DNA of 64,000 nucleotides from Magnetococcales bacterium (GCA_015232865.1 JADFYU010000010.1:1-64000); one strand, 5' to 3'; counted from the first letter of the stretch, positions 27,601 to 36,438 are shown. Notes: a model not told the origin generated them from the letters alone. Translations and numbers: made by a program.

Positions 27601-30391
27601 CGATACCACCGAGGGGGTCACCTATACCCTGGGCAATAGTTATGATGAATCATCATTCGTCATTTTAAACAGCAACGAACTCTGGAAAAACGCCGGTGTG
27701 ACGGTCGATTACGAAAGCGACCAACCCCTCTATGTTGCCATCACCTCGTCAACCGGGCTGAGCAATACCTTCGCCATCACCATCAACGACACCAACGACG
27801 CCCCCACCGATCTGCTGCTGATCGGTGACAGTGTGCTCGAAAATGCCGACACCTCGTCCGCTTTGGACGTGGGAACGCTCTCGGTCAGTGACCCGGACGC
27901 CCTGACGGCCAATTTGAGCCATACCTATTCGGTGAGCGGTGGCAGCGACCAGAGCTTTTTCCAGATCTCTGGCAACACCCTGCAATTTGTTGCCGGTACG
28001 GTCTTCGATCGGAGCAGTAAACCCACCTACGAGGTCGAGGTTCAGGTAACCGACGGCGGCGGGTTAAGTACCGCATCAACCTTTACCGTTACACTGCTCG
28101 TTGGCAACTATGCGCCCACCGATCTCTCCCTGTCGGTGAGCAGCATTGATGAAAATCTGGATAGCAGTGGCGGAAACCTCTCCATCGGCACCTTGACCGC
28201 CACAGACACGGAAGCCACGGATACCCATACCTTCACCGTAATTGGCGGAACGGATCAGGCCCTTTTTGCCATCGCCGGCGATCAACTGCAACTGGTTCAG
28301 GACACCCTTCTGAACTATGAAACCCTCGACCCCGCCTCCCTGACCGTCGAAATTCAGGTCGAGGATTCGTCCGGCAACACCTACTCGGAAAGTTTGACCA
28401 TCGACGTAAACGATGTCAACGACGCACCAACCGATATCGCCATCAGCGCCGACACCCTGCTCGATACCACCGACACCAGCAGTGCTGTCGATATCGGCGC
28501 CTTGACCACCAGCGACGAAGATAGCACAGACAGCCATACCTACAGCATTACTGGCGGTGACGATCAGGCACTTTTCACCCTGACCGATGCCACCCTGCAA
28601 ATTGCGGCCGGAAGTAGCCTCAGTGCCGCCGCACAGCCGACCATTTCGGTCGAGGTGACAACAACCGATAGCGGTTCTCCCGCCCTATCCTACTCGGAAA
28701 CGTTGGTGATCACCCTGGAGAACGGCACCCGTTCGGTCTCTCTCGCCAATAGCAGCGTGAATGAGGACAGCGATACCAGCAGTGGCACCAATATCGGCGC
28801 TCTTTTATCCGGTGGGGCCGGTGAGTTTACCCTGATTGGCGGAACCGACATGACCTTTTTTGAGGTGATTGACGGGTCGCTCTATTTTGTGGCCGGGACG
28901 GTTTTGGATTATGAAACGAAAAGCAGCTATGAGGTGATCGTCCAGGATACGGACGCCGCCGGAACCTTCTTCTCGACCCTGACCGTCACCCTAAACGATG
29001 TCAACGAGGCGCCGACCGAAATCATCAACGCCACCGGTTCGGTCAATATCATCGAAATCAGTACCACGCCTCTGACCCTGACGGAAATATTGGCGGTGGA
29101 CACCTTTACCGTAACCGACCAGGATTCCGGTGACAGCCACACGTTCAGTATAACGGGGGGCACCGATTCCGCTCTGTTTGAGATAGCCGACAATCAGTTG
29201 CAGTTCAAGGTGGGGGCGACATTGACCTCCAGCACCACACCGTTGGAGGTCGAAGTAACGGCAACCGACAGTGGCGGTCTGACCCTGGCCGCCAGTTTTT
29301 CGGTCACGGTCGTTCTGGCCAACCAGGCACCGACCGACATCTCTCTGAGCAGCACGACCCTGCCCTTCATGGATCGCCCCACCTCCATGTCCATCGGTAC
29401 GTTGACCACCACCGATGCCAACGAGGATGACACCCATACCTACACCATTACCGACGATTTCGACGGCACTTTCATCATTGAGGGCGATCAGTTGGAAGTG
29501 GTCGATCCCGACAGCGCCATCTTTGGCATATTCAGCCTGGAGATCACCTCGACGGATAGTGGCGGGCTATCCATTAGCGAGACCTTCAGCGTCTCCATCG
29601 GTGGTTTTTCGGTTGAGGATATTCCCAGCAGCAACAGCTCGGTCGCCGCCATGGAGGCCGCAGCCAGAACCACCTATGCCAGCATCTATAAAACTCTTTT
29701 CGAGGCCAATAGCGGCTCGTCCGTGGTTGTCACCGAATCCGATCTGGAAAACATGATCATCGGCAAGGTCGGGCAGCAGTTTACCAGTGGCAACACCTTC
29801 AGCCACTCTCTGACCGATGTGGTCAAACAGTTCAACCTGGAGATCAGCTCTTCCCTGATTACCGCCACCATGGAGATCGGCGTCATCGATGCCATCTATG
29901 ATCGACTACCGGCCTCGGTGCAATCGGTGGCCGACTCCCTGTTCGAAACCCTGACCCCGTATGCGTCCGATTATACCGCCGGGGTGCGGGTGCGGATTGT
30001 TCCTCAGGTGAGCGGCCAGACACTTTCATTCAACACCGCCACATCCTATGTCGATGTATTGCATGAAGATTCTCTGTTAACACCCAACCTTTCGTTTAGC
30101 TTGAGTGCGTTGATCACCCAATACAACAACACAATCAGCAATCTCTCCTCCGGTGGGTTGAGTTTCTTCCGAGGTGGCGGCTCCATGCCCCCACTCGCCT
30201 TCCTGCAAAACACCTTGGGAGACAGCCCGGAAGTAACGGCCCACTATGAGGACAACCTGACCCTGGGGCTGGGTCCGACCTACTCCACGACCGGACAATC
30301 GATTCCAACCAGTCAGAGCATTGACTACTACTTCCCAAGTCTCGTCAACGGCCTCTCCATCGGCAGTGGTAACGTCACACTGACCCGTTAA
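24671..30391 (+). CDS. Giant exported repeat protein (adhesin-like), 1906 residues
   Basis: A Sec signal peptide (hydrophobic core about 9-28, ending AVAG) is followed by nine repeats of about 100 residues (about 31-945). Each holds a TPTYRWSA-type strand, an 'ATYYxLxV' strand and one cysteine pair six residues apart (90/97, 188/195, 291/298, 389/396, 494/501, 597/604, 697/704, 802/809; 910/916 has five). Residues about 946-1645 are seven cadherin/VCBS-like repeats with 'DVNDAPTD' linkers. A unique domain fills 1646-1906. These 18 cysteines are the only ones I see, so each repeat probably has its own disulfide. No RTX, autotransporter or sortase signal is visible. The gene starts at a TTG with an imperfectly placed ribosome binding site. 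A surface adhesin is likely. Confidence 0.8.
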   Translation: MRKLLRQSWVWLGIFALTATLFYPLGAVAGPGAATLVSPSGSISNTSTPASVTFTWNAVSDATYYSLKVMNNAGNITHFRTWYPAADVGCSSGTGTCSITPTTTFAANPYSWSIRTYGDSGMGATTVGTFTLSNTSTAPGLPSGTIDDTTPTYRWSATKSATYYQLRVTTSSGSSILKKWYDATTAGCKGGTGNCSITPTTVLADGNSYLWYIKPWTTSAGTESSGIAFTIGIDDTSIVSLTSPSGETSESNPTYTWTAKSDVTHYRLRISDSNSSREYLSKWYTVAEAGCSSGTGNCSVTPNIELGYGNFTWEITSSPDMDKQTQTFTTIPTAVETPTPSAPSGAIDTVTPAFVWSAVTNATDYKLKVTDSNGTLVYNNSLSASTVGCSSGTGTCTVTPSLTLADGASSWTVTAYNTNYSLVSAESSALSFTVAAPDYTPGTPTPTYPSGTIGETTPTYRWSATENSTHYTLEVSNSSGTVFSTQYTVAQLGCSVGSGTCSVTPTTALSDGDYTWTLLAYNSTDDLTGTLSAATSFTVSIASSTVTLVSPVGSVTETAPTFSWSAIEDATSYRLKITSSTGVTVHRTWYSPDEAGCSGGAGTCSVAPGLDVGYDTTTWSIYALPGKQEGAATFTASLSDLPSPTIVSPNSSTESEVLNPTFSWTAVADATHYIIQITDSEGTKVMSGSLTSESANCASGSGNCRIYTSTKLPSGTGSWSIQAVDTVNDRISSTTSSAFTISATANEPGAATPIAPNEAETTGTPAFSWTAAANATHYKLIVADSSAVEVINHTMLVSTVGCTNIINNCSITFTQVLEDGDYSWSIQSYSNKTESYGTQSAFQSFSISTSDGTISDADFAVSPSGILETATPGFVWSAIDSSTNYRVKIQKTSSSIALLRQSFTAAEAGCDSGTVCSVSPGLSLPGGSYLWEIMAFPSMKVDTLYFSVPETSVVLSETSIDENSTEAALVGTLSLFNDTTEGVTYTLGNSYDESSFVILNSNELWKNAGVTVDYESDQPLYVAITSSTGLSNTFAITINDTNDAPTDLLLIGDSVLENADTSSALDVGTLSVSDPDALTANLSHTYSVSGGSDQSFFQISGNTLQFVAGTVFDRSSKPTYEVEVQVTDGGGLSTASTFTVTLLVGNYAPTDLSLSVSSIDENLDSSGGNLSIGTLTATDTEATDTHTFTVIGGTDQALFAIAGDQLQLVQDTLLNYETLDPASLTVEIQVEDSSGNTYSESLTIDVNDVNDAPTDIAISADTLLDTTDTSSAVDIGALTTSDEDSTDSHTYSITGGDDQALFTLTDATLQIAAGSSLSAAAQPTISVEVTTTDSGSPALSYSETLVITLENGTRSVSLANSSVNEDSDTSSGTNIGALLSGGAGEFTLIGGTDMTFFEVIDGSLYFVAGTVLDYETKSSYEVIVQDTDAAGTFFSTLTVTLNDVNEAPTEIINATGSVNIIEISTTPLTLTEILAVDTFTVTDQDSGDSHTFSITGGTDSALFEIADNQLQFKVGATLTSSTTPLEVEVTATDSGGLTLAASFSVTVVLANQAPTDISLSSTTLPFMDRPTSMSIGTLTTTDANEDDTHTYTITDDFDGTFIIEGDQLEVVDPDSAIFGIFSLEITSTDSGGLSISETFSVSIGGFSVEDIPSSNSSVAAMEAAARTTYASIYKTLFEANSGSSVVVTESDLENMIIGKVGQQFTSGNTFSHSLTDVVKQFNLEISSSLITATMEIGVIDAIYDRLPASVQSVADSLFETLTPYASDYTAGVRVRIVPQVSGQTLSFNTATSYVDVLHEDSLLTPNLSFSLSALITQYNNTISNLSSGGLSFFRGGGSMPPLAFLQNTLGDSPEVTAHYEDNLTLGLGPTYSTTGQSIPTSQSIDYYFPSLVNGLSIGSGNVTLTR

Positions 30392-30418
30392 GGCCGGGGT
30401 TGCCGCCGCTGTTCTCGA

Positions 30419-31417
30419 TTAATCCCGCCACTCCAACGGCATTTCATTCATCAAAGCGGCCTGTTCTCGCAGGGATAACAGGTGTTCGTCCCAATATCGA
30501 GGTCCATTGAACCAAGGAAATGCACGAGGAAAAGCCGGATCGTTCCAACGTCGGGCTACCCAGGCGGCATAATGGATCATTCGCAGGGTGCGGAGGGGTT
30601 CAATAAGGTGTAGTTCACGGGGGTTGAAATCAGAAAACTGCTGATATCCACGCAATAAATGCGAGAGTTGCGTGGAGCGTTCCTGCCGATCACCGGAGAG
30701 ACACATCCAGAGGTCTTGAATGGCCGGCCCGGTTCGAGCATCATCAAAATCGACAAAATGGGGGCCGAAATCGGTCCAGAGAATATTTCCGCTGTGGCAA
30801 TCCCCATGCAGACGAATCGTTTCGACCGTTCCCGCCCGTTCAAAGCCGGACTCTATATTTTTAAGCAGATCTTCGGTCAAGGTTCGATAAGCGGTCTCCA
30901 TCTCGACCGGGATGAAGCCACTCTCCAGCAAAAAATTCCGGGGTTCAATACCAAAACTCTGCACAGTCAGAGCTGGGCGGTGCTGGAACCGCAAACGCCG
31001 GCCAACACCATGAATCCGCCCCAGAAATCGACCCAACTGGCTCAATGTTTCCAGGTTTTCCAGTTCCGGCGCCCGTCCACCTCGGCGGGGATAGAGGGAA
31101 AAGCGGAAGTTTTTATAGTTATACAGGGTTTGCCCCTGTTTATCGATCAAGGGAGGCACGGCGGGAATCTCCAGATTCGCCAACTCCTGACTGAACGCGT
31201 GCTCCTCCCGAATCGCGGCATCACTCCATCTGTTTGGTCGATAAAACTTGACGATCAGCGGTTGCGCCTCTTCAATTCCAACCTGATAGACCCGGTTTTC
31301 ATAACTGTTCAGGGCCAACTGTGAACCGTCACACAAAAAGCCAACACTCTCAACAGCATCGAGAATGGTATCGGGACCAAGATCCGCATAGGGCTGTGTT
31401 TCCTTAATTTCTGACAT
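30419..31417 (-). CDS. srkA: Stress response kinase SrkA (YihE)-like
   Basis: This is an aminoglycoside-phosphotransferase-fold Ser/Thr kinase. From ATG 31417 it is 332 residues. Visible features are 'SYENRVYQVG' (nucleotide-binding strand), 'LIVKFYRPNRWS' (the ATP-binding Lys), the catalytic 'LHGDCHSGNILW' and 'HFVDFDDARTGPAIQDLW' (metal-binding Asp). 'FYRPNRWSDAAIREEHAF' and 'RVYQVGIEEAQP' are close to the SrkA family, which protects against envelope and oxidative stress. An upstream GTG (31441) could extend the protein by eight residues. It is convergent with the giant exported protein gene and divergent from the Bax-like gene. Confidence 0.9.
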   Translation of the reverse strand: MSEIKETQPYADLGPDTILDAVESVGFLCDGSQLALNSYENRVYQVGIEEAQPLIVKFYRPNRWSDAAIREEHAFSQELANLEIPAVPPLIDKQGQTLYNYKNFRFSLYPRRGGRAPELENLETLSQLGRFLGRIHGVGRRLRFQHRPALTVQSFGIEPRNFLLESGFIPVEMETAYRTLTEDLLKNIESGFERAGTVETIRLHGDCHSGNILWTDFGPHFVDFDDARTGPAIQDLWMCLSGDRQERSTQLSHLLRGYQQFSDFNPRELHLIEPLRTLRMIHYAAWVARRWNDPAFPRAFPWFNGPRYWDEHLLSLREQAALMNEMPLEWRD

Positions 31418-31665
31418 AGTCGACTCTACCATCTTTGTCACTCGGATTAATCAGGGAAAAATATGATATTGCCCCACATGAGGACATTGAACAACTTTAC
31501 ATCTTTGACCAGACCTGCCAAATTCCCCCCTTGGCTCTGGAAAAACAGGATAAAAAACCCAAGCTGAACGCCCCCCCCAACAGATACCGGAGTTGGGCCA
31601 AAGCGTGGATTTTCTAAAAATTTCCAATTGAGTATCGTCCCTTTAGAACGCTTTCGAAAGTAGAA

Positions 31666-32748
31666 ATGAGTAAACTGCAAACTTTTCCGCCTAAACCCAA
31701 GCCGATCATAGGTTTCGCTCTGCTGCTGACTCTGCTGGTGGTGATCGGCTTTGCCTACACGATACCGCAATGGCTCCCACGGCCTTCTGCCCCCTCAATA
31801 CCGGCCACAGCGTCCTCTCTTGCCCCCGTTTCAACAGCCCCTGCCGTTGTCAGCCCTTCTGCCGACGTTCCTATTTCTGCTCCGGTGCCTGCCATAACCA
31901 CAACGCCTGTCTCGGCGACCAAACCGGCGACAAGCAAAACCTCTTCTGTCCTTAGAGTGACTTCGTATACCGATCCGACGCCCCCAACCCTGGTGACGGA
32001 CCCGGAAGCTCTGCCTGACTTTGCCTCTATAACCGACATAAAACTAAAAAAACAGCGTTTCTTTCAGTTTATGTTGACCTTTATTGAGGATGAAAACAAA
32101 CGCCTGTCGGCCATTCGGCAACGACTGCTCACCCTCCAGGAGCAAAACCGCCATCAAGAGCCTTTAGAGCCAGCCGACGAGCAATGGTTGATCGACCTCG
32201 GCAATACCTACAAAATTTCTCCACTGCGCAAGAGAGATAGAGATTCATTTTATACTATTCTGCTCAGACGAGTGGATCAACTTCCCCCGTCCATGGTCTT
32301 GGCACAGGCCGCCAATGAGTCGGCTTGGGGGCAATCCCGATTTGCCACCCAGGGAAACAACCTGTTTGGACAATGGTGCTACATTCCAGGCTGCGGTTTT
32401 GTCCCCCGCAAACGCTCTTCCGACCTCCTCCATGAGGTCAGCCGTTATACGTCGGTCCGACAATCCGTCAACGCTTATTTTTTAAATATCAACACCCATC
32501 CCGCCTACGCCCCTCTGCGCCGATTGCGCAAGACTCTTCGCCAGAACAAGCCCTTTCTCAGCGGTCTGGAGCTAAGCCAGGAACTAACCCCCTACTCCCA
32601 ACGCGGCCACGACTATGTCAGCTCCATCCAATCCCTCATCAGATCCAACAAACTATCCCGTTTCGACTCCCCACCTCTTGACGGTAAACCCAATAAACCC
32701 AAATCCAACAAAAAAACCACCTCCCCCAGCCCAGCCTCTCCACCTTAA
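31666..32748 (+). CDS. Bax-like glucosaminidase-domain protein
   Basis: This is a predicted peptidoglycan hydrolase of 360 residues anchored in the inner membrane by one N-terminal segment (about 15-38). A Pro/Thr/Ser-rich linker follows (about 38-110), then a helical region and a C-terminal glucosaminidase (lysozyme-fold) domain of the Bax type with 'PPSMVLAQAANESAWGQSRF' containing the catalytic Glu, 'QGNNLFGQWCYIPGCGFVPR' and 'YFLNINTHPAYAPLRRLRK'. The two Cys of 'CYIPGC' are typical of Bax proteins. The last 30 residues are Lys/Pro-rich. It probably cleaves glycan strands in the periplasm. Confidence 0.85.
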   Translation: MSKLQTFPPKPKPIIGFALLLTLLVVIGFAYTIPQWLPRPSAPSIPATASSLAPVSTAPAVVSPSADVPISAPVPAITTTPVSATKPATSKTSSVLRVTSYTDPTPPTLVTDPEALPDFASITDIKLKKQRFFQFMLTFIEDENKRLSAIRQRLLTLQEQNRHQEPLEPADEQWLIDLGNTYKISPLRKRDRDSFYTILLRRVDQLPPSMVLAQAANESAWGQSRFATQGNNLFGQWCYIPGCGFVPRKRSSDLLHEVSRYTSVRQSVNAYFLNINTHPAYAPLRRLRKTLRQNKPFLSGLELSQELTPYSQRGHDYVSSIQSLIRSNKLSRFDSPPLDGKPNKPKSNKKTTSPSPASPP

Positions 32749-32749
32749 A

Positions 32750-32822
32750 CCTAAATTCGGCAGTTGGGCGCGCATTAATGGTGCAACATATTGGTTTACC
32801 AATTCGCCGGGTGAATCAACCT
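32750..32822 (+). repeat. Dispersed repeat, copy D (solo arm)
   Basis: CCTAAATTCGGCAGTTGGGC is followed by GGTGCAACATATTGGTTTAC and CGGGTGAATCAACC. Over the first 50 bases it aligns with the left arm of the MITE at 20810 without gaps, sharing GTGCAACATATTGGTTTA exactly. It starts directly after the stop codon of the Bax-like gene. A weak pairing (GGGTGAA with TTCACCC at 32853) could make it part of a terminator-like structure. Confidence 0.65.
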
Positions 32823-32877
32823 TTTAGGAGCCTGTTGCAAAATGGCACTCAGGTTCACCCAACCAATGACCGTTGGA

Positions 32878-33483
32878 TCAGCCGTTGTTGATTGGATGAT
32901 TCTGCCGGGGATAGACCTCTATGGCTTTGGGAGAGACGATACAGGCCAGGCGACAGAGGGCGCAGCCGGTGCAGTGGTTGGAATCGATTTTTGGTAATCG
33001 TCCCGCCATCAAGGTCAACGCTCCGGGGATGGGACAGGCCGGGAGGCAGGCACCGCACTCCGGTCCGGAAAAAGGCAGGCAGGTTTGGGTATTGATGCGG
33101 ATTTCGGCCAGTTTTGGCTGGGGCAAAAGGGGATCTTCGCTATCGGTTGGGATGAGCTCGGGCAGTTTGAGTGCCTCTGGCGTACAGGCGGCTACACAGG
33201 GCCAGCCATCACACATCAGACAGCCCTTGTTGGTCAAATCCATAGCCGGGGTGTTGACCACCTGCGCCCCCAGACGGGCAGAGAGCAAAAACAAGACCTG
33301 AGGCTCACAGGCCAGCAGACATTTATCACAACGGGTGCAGGCAAGCAAAAAATCCAGCTCCCGCTTTGCAAATGGCGGACGAATCCAGCGGCTGGCCCGG
33401 CCCTCGGCCTGCCGATCCGCTGCATTGATGGCAGCCTTGGCCATATTTTTAATTCCCAACGTAAAAAAACCACGCCGCTCCAT
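32878..33483 (-). CDS. napF: NapF-type ferredoxin protein
   Basis: This is a small [4Fe-4S] protein of 201 residues from ATG 33483, chosen because GGAGGAA lies upstream; an in-frame extension into the previous gene has no ribosome binding site. Four cysteine groups are visible: 'CTRCDKCLLAC', 'CLMCDGWPCVAAC', 'CGACLPACP' and 'CTGCALCRLAC', consistent with several clusters. There is no Tat motif, so it is expected in the cytoplasm. NapF assists maturation of NapA by assembling or loading its iron-sulfur centre. It is the last gene of the nap cluster. Confidence 0.85.
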   Translation of the reverse strand: MERRGFFTLGIKNMAKAAINAADRQAEGRASRWIRPPFAKRELDFLLACTRCDKCLLACEPQVLFLLSARLGAQVVNTPAMDLTNKGCLMCDGWPCVAACTPEALKLPELIPTDSEDPLLPQPKLAEIRINTQTCLPFSGPECGACLPACPIPGALTLMAGRLPKIDSNHCTGCALCRLACIVSPKAIEVYPRQNHPINNG

Positions 33484-33558
33484 GCTATCCCGTTCCTCCA
33501 AAACCTGGACTCGGCGGTTGTTCGCAGGCAATCGGCACCATCAACCGCCGAATCCTGA

Positions 33559-35112
33559 CTAAAAGCGCATGACCATATCCTGCGCCAACAGCCAGAGATT
33601 GAAACCGCTCATGGCGCCGATGAACAGCACGACCGGCCCGACCCCCAACCAACTCAAATCGCCACGACGATTTTTTAAAATAAGCAGTCCCAGCCAAAAT
33701 CCCCACAACAGCAACCCGGATTGCAAGGCATACAAAACGCTCTCCGGGATTAAAAAACTGGTTGCCCGCCAATGTTTTTCGGCGGAACTCAATGGTAACA
33801 GCCCCGTCCCCATCGGGTTGAGCAATACCTGTAAAAATCCACTCCCTTCCCGAACCAGATGGCTCAAGTTGTGGGCGAGATGATAAGAGAAGGCTACCGG
33901 CAACACCGAAAAGGAGAAGCTGGCAAAAAGGGTTTTAAAAGCCGCTGTTTGCGCCGAAAATCGACACACCAGACCAATGACCAGACCGTAGAATAGCACC
34001 GGAACCAACAGAGAAACCAGCAGGCCGATGGAAAAACTGAGCAATAGAGTTGACGAGTCGTCGATGAGACGAGCCAGAGCCGAGATCCACCCCTCCCAGA
34101 ACGGCATCATGGTGACCCCATGAAAACTGGTCATCGCCATCAAACCCAACATGAACCAAGCCTCATCCCAATGGGGACGTGCAGAGGAGCGGGCTTCGAC
34201 AGCCATGGAACGCAACTGCCAGGTGACGTTCTGTTCCGGGCAACTCAGAACGCAGGCTCCACAGGAGGTACAGTAGGTGTTTTGTGAAAATCGGCCCATG
34301 ATCAGATGGGTCGGGCAGGGTTCGATCTCAGCGGTTCCGTGATAACACTCCAAGGTGTGGCAGGAGCGGCAGGTGGATTGATTCCGGGGACGCAGAGCCA
34401 CGGGAGCCAATTGCGAATAGCAACCGACGCTGCGACCGATGGGACAGACATAGCGGCAAAAAGCCTTTCGTTCAAAAATGGCCAGAGAGGCGGTGGCCAG
34501 AACCACCATCACCAACGCCAGAGTCGCCGTCGCCACCGGATCGAGGGTAACCCCAAGCCCCAACTCCAACCAGGTCAGACCGACAAACAGGACAAAGGCA
34601 GGCCAGAGGGAGCGCATCCAACGAGGCGGCTTTCGGTTGAGGCTGGCCTCCTCATCGGCCCGTTTCCACAGTCGCTGCTTGACCATCCAACCGGCCAGAG
34701 TGTCCCACGGGCACAGCGCGCACCAGGCCGAACCTAAAAAAAAGACCGAGATGATCACCAGGGTCCACCAGATGGTCCAGGTCAAAACCGTCGCCAGATT
34801 TCGCTCCGGGATGGGATTGCCAAACAGACCGGCGGCGATGACCGTCAGAAAAATCAGGACGAAAACAATTTTGAGAGCGATCAAGACCGTTGGCGAAGCG
34901 GTCACTCTCTTTATAAAAGGACCGAGACCGGGCAGAAGAGTCAGATCGATATGAGGCAAGTTTTGTTGTTTCGGGGCCGAAAAAAAAATCATCCAAACCG
35001 CTGAAAAAAACATGCCCAGCAGAACCACCGCAATCCAAAACCCAGGCATGCCCGGATGAACCATGGCGGTAAACCCATCCGGCAGGCAAAAAGGCGGGAC
35101 CGTTGGTATCAT
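33559..35112 (-). CDS. Polytopic membrane iron-sulfur protein, NapH/NosR-like
   Basis: This is a 517-residue protein with about ten hydrophobic segments. It has two cysteine-proline motifs in or near membrane segments ('WCALCPWD' and 'CRYVCPIG', as in NapH, NosR and CcoG) and a ferredoxin region with 'CRSCHTLECYHG', 'CPTHL' and 'CTSCGACVLSCPEQ'. The C-terminal half adds more transmembrane segments than NapH has. It overlaps the start of the napF-side neighbours' operon, sharing four bases (ATGA) with the upstream gene at 35109. The likely role is electron transfer from the quinol pool or across the membrane to the nap system. It is not a simple NapH duplicate. Confidence 0.8.
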   Translation of the reverse strand: MIPTVPPFCLPDGFTAMVHPGMPGFWIAVVLLGMFFSAVWMIFFSAPKQQNLPHIDLTLLPGLGPFIKRVTASPTVLIALKIVFVLIFLTVIAAGLFGNPIPERNLATVLTWTIWWTLVIISVFFLGSAWCALCPWDTLAGWMVKQRLWKRADEEASLNRKPPRWMRSLWPAFVLFVGLTWLELGLGVTLDPVATATLALVMVVLATASLAIFERKAFCRYVCPIGRSVGCYSQLAPVALRPRNQSTCRSCHTLECYHGTAEIEPCPTHLIMGRFSQNTYCTSCGACVLSCPEQNVTWQLRSMAVEARSSARPHWDEAWFMLGLMAMTSFHGVTMMPFWEGWISALARLIDDSSTLLLSFSIGLLVSLLVPVLFYGLVIGLVCRFSAQTAAFKTLFASFSFSVLPVAFSYHLAHNLSHLVREGSGFLQVLLNPMGTGLLPLSSAEKHWRATSFLIPESVLYALQSGLLLWGFWLGLLILKNRRGDLSWLGVGPVVLFIGAMSGFNLWLLAQDMVMRF

Positions 35113-35693
35113 GGTTTCTCTGATGAGTTCAAGATCTGCTGGCGACGTCTTTTCCGACGCAGTGCCAAACCGCCGACGATCAACAATAAAATTCCACTGC
35201 TGTAAAGAATGGGATCTGCCTGACTGACATCACCGATGATGATTGGAAAATCGATGATGTACGGAGCGTTATCGGCGTCAAATGTGGCGGTAATGATGTA
35301 GGAGCCATCCGAAGGAACGACAAAACCCTGACGAAAAATGTTATCGTCCGGTTTTTGCTGGCCCAGGTGATCGGAGTGGGTTTTACCATACAGAACATCG
35401 TCACGAATGGTGAACGTCACCTCGCCCAGATAAGGCAGGCCCGAATCCAGATGGGTGGCGTACAGATTGACACGAGCCGGAACCCCCGGTTTTGGGAAGG
35501 CGGGAAAAATCATCATGGTGATAAAATAATCGCCCAACTGGCTCTCCACCTGAAGAGCAGGCGGGGTGTTGGAATCTTCATTCAGACTATAAGCCGGGCG
35601 ACCCAAAACATGATGTGCCAGGGACGGGGCGGTCAAGCCCATCAGGACGACCCAAAACAGAGCCGTTTGACCAATCACTCTATTCCATTTCAT
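35109..35693 (-). CDS. Unknown exported membrane-anchored protein in nap cluster
   Basis: This 194-residue protein has a signal peptide (hydrophobic core about 9-26, with 'APSLAHH' at the cleavage region), a beta-rich periplasmic domain with Asp/His/Asn-rich loops ('HVLGRPAYSLNEDSN', 'VLYGKTHSDHLGQQ'), and one C-terminal transmembrane segment followed by the basic tail RRKRRRQQ. It contains no cysteine, so it is not an iron-sulfur or cytochrome c protein. Its stop overlaps the start of the 517-residue membrane protein, indicating translational coupling. I do not recognise the family. A copper-binding or FixH-like periplasmic role is possible but unsupported. Confidence 0.75.
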   Translation of the reverse strand: MKWNRVIGQTALFWVVLMGLTAPSLAHHVLGRPAYSLNEDSNTPPALQVESQLGDYFITMMIFPAFPKPGVPARVNLYATHLDSGLPYLGEVTFTIRDDVLYGKTHSDHLGQQKPDDNIFRQGFVVPSDGSYIITATFDADNAPYIIDFPIIIGDVSQADPILYSSGILLLIVGGLALRRKRRRQQILNSSEKP

Positions 35694-35739
35694 GACAAAC
35701 TCGGTTCACTGTTCATAATTTCGGATTCGGCTCATGGAT

Positions 35740-36438
35740 TTAAAAAGGAACCATCCCGCCCGGCCCCTGTTTGGGACCGAGAGGACCGTGTTGGGTAGAA
35801 TTGCTGCGAATAACCGTATGGTGAGGCTGGGCATCCGTGTTGACGATCGACAACGCCCGGCTGACGATTTTAATAGGCAGGCTGGGATGCGGACAGATTT
35901 CAACACACATTCCACAACCGACACAGCCCTTTTGTACCGTTGGCCGATAAAAATTGGCAAAAGCAAAATCGATACCGGTCTTTCCCAGCGGACAGATGGG
36001 CACACAGGCACCACAGACACCACGATCCACCCACGGATAACAGGCGGTTCGATCGATCTGAGCAATCCCCATCCGCACCTCCTCACGAGGTGTTACCACC
36101 AGTGCGTCCGTGGGACAGGCCGTCATGCAATCCCCGGATAGGGCGCAGGCCTTTTCGACGGGATTGATGTAGGGGGTGTTGACCTTGTTTCCCCCTTCCC
36201 GACTGTAAAATTGAATGGCATCCTGGGGGCAGACCTCTCCACAAAGGCCGCAACCGATACAGCGGGCTATGAATTCATCGTCGTCCAGGGGTGCACCGGG
36301 TGGCCGCAATCGGGTCGATGGGTTGGCGGCATGACCCTCGGCTGGTGCCATCAGGCGTGCCACGCCATAGGGAATCCCGCCTCCAACCACCACCACGCCA
36401 CCCAGAGCCAACTGTTGAAGAAATCCTCTGCGTTTCAT
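35740..36438 (-). CDS. napG: NapG, Tat-exported ferredoxin of the nap system
   Basis: NapG carries electrons with NapH from quinol to the periplasmic nitrate reductase. From ATG 36438 it is 232 residues with an N-terminal Tat motif (KRRGFLQQ) and a hydrophobic stretch ending 'GHAA'. Four cysteine groups follow: 'CIGCGLCGEVCP', 'CALSGDCMTACP', 'CGACVPICP' and 'CVGCGMCVEICP', the usual four clusters of NapG. Its ATG overlaps the stop of napH (ATGA). The open frame extends 43 codons upstream into napH but the Tat start is clearly correct. Confidence 0.92.
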   Translation of the reverse strand: MKRRGFLQQLALGGVVVVGGGIPYGVARLMAPAEGHAANPSTRLRPPGAPLDDDEFIARCIGCGLCGEVCPQDAIQFYSREGGNKVNTPYINPVEKACALSGDCMTACPTDALVVTPREEVRMGIAQIDRTACYPWVDRGVCGACVPICPLGKTGIDFAFANFYRPTVQKGCVGCGMCVEICPHPSLPIKIVSRALSIVNTDAQPHHTVIRSNSTQHGPLGPKQGPGGMVPF

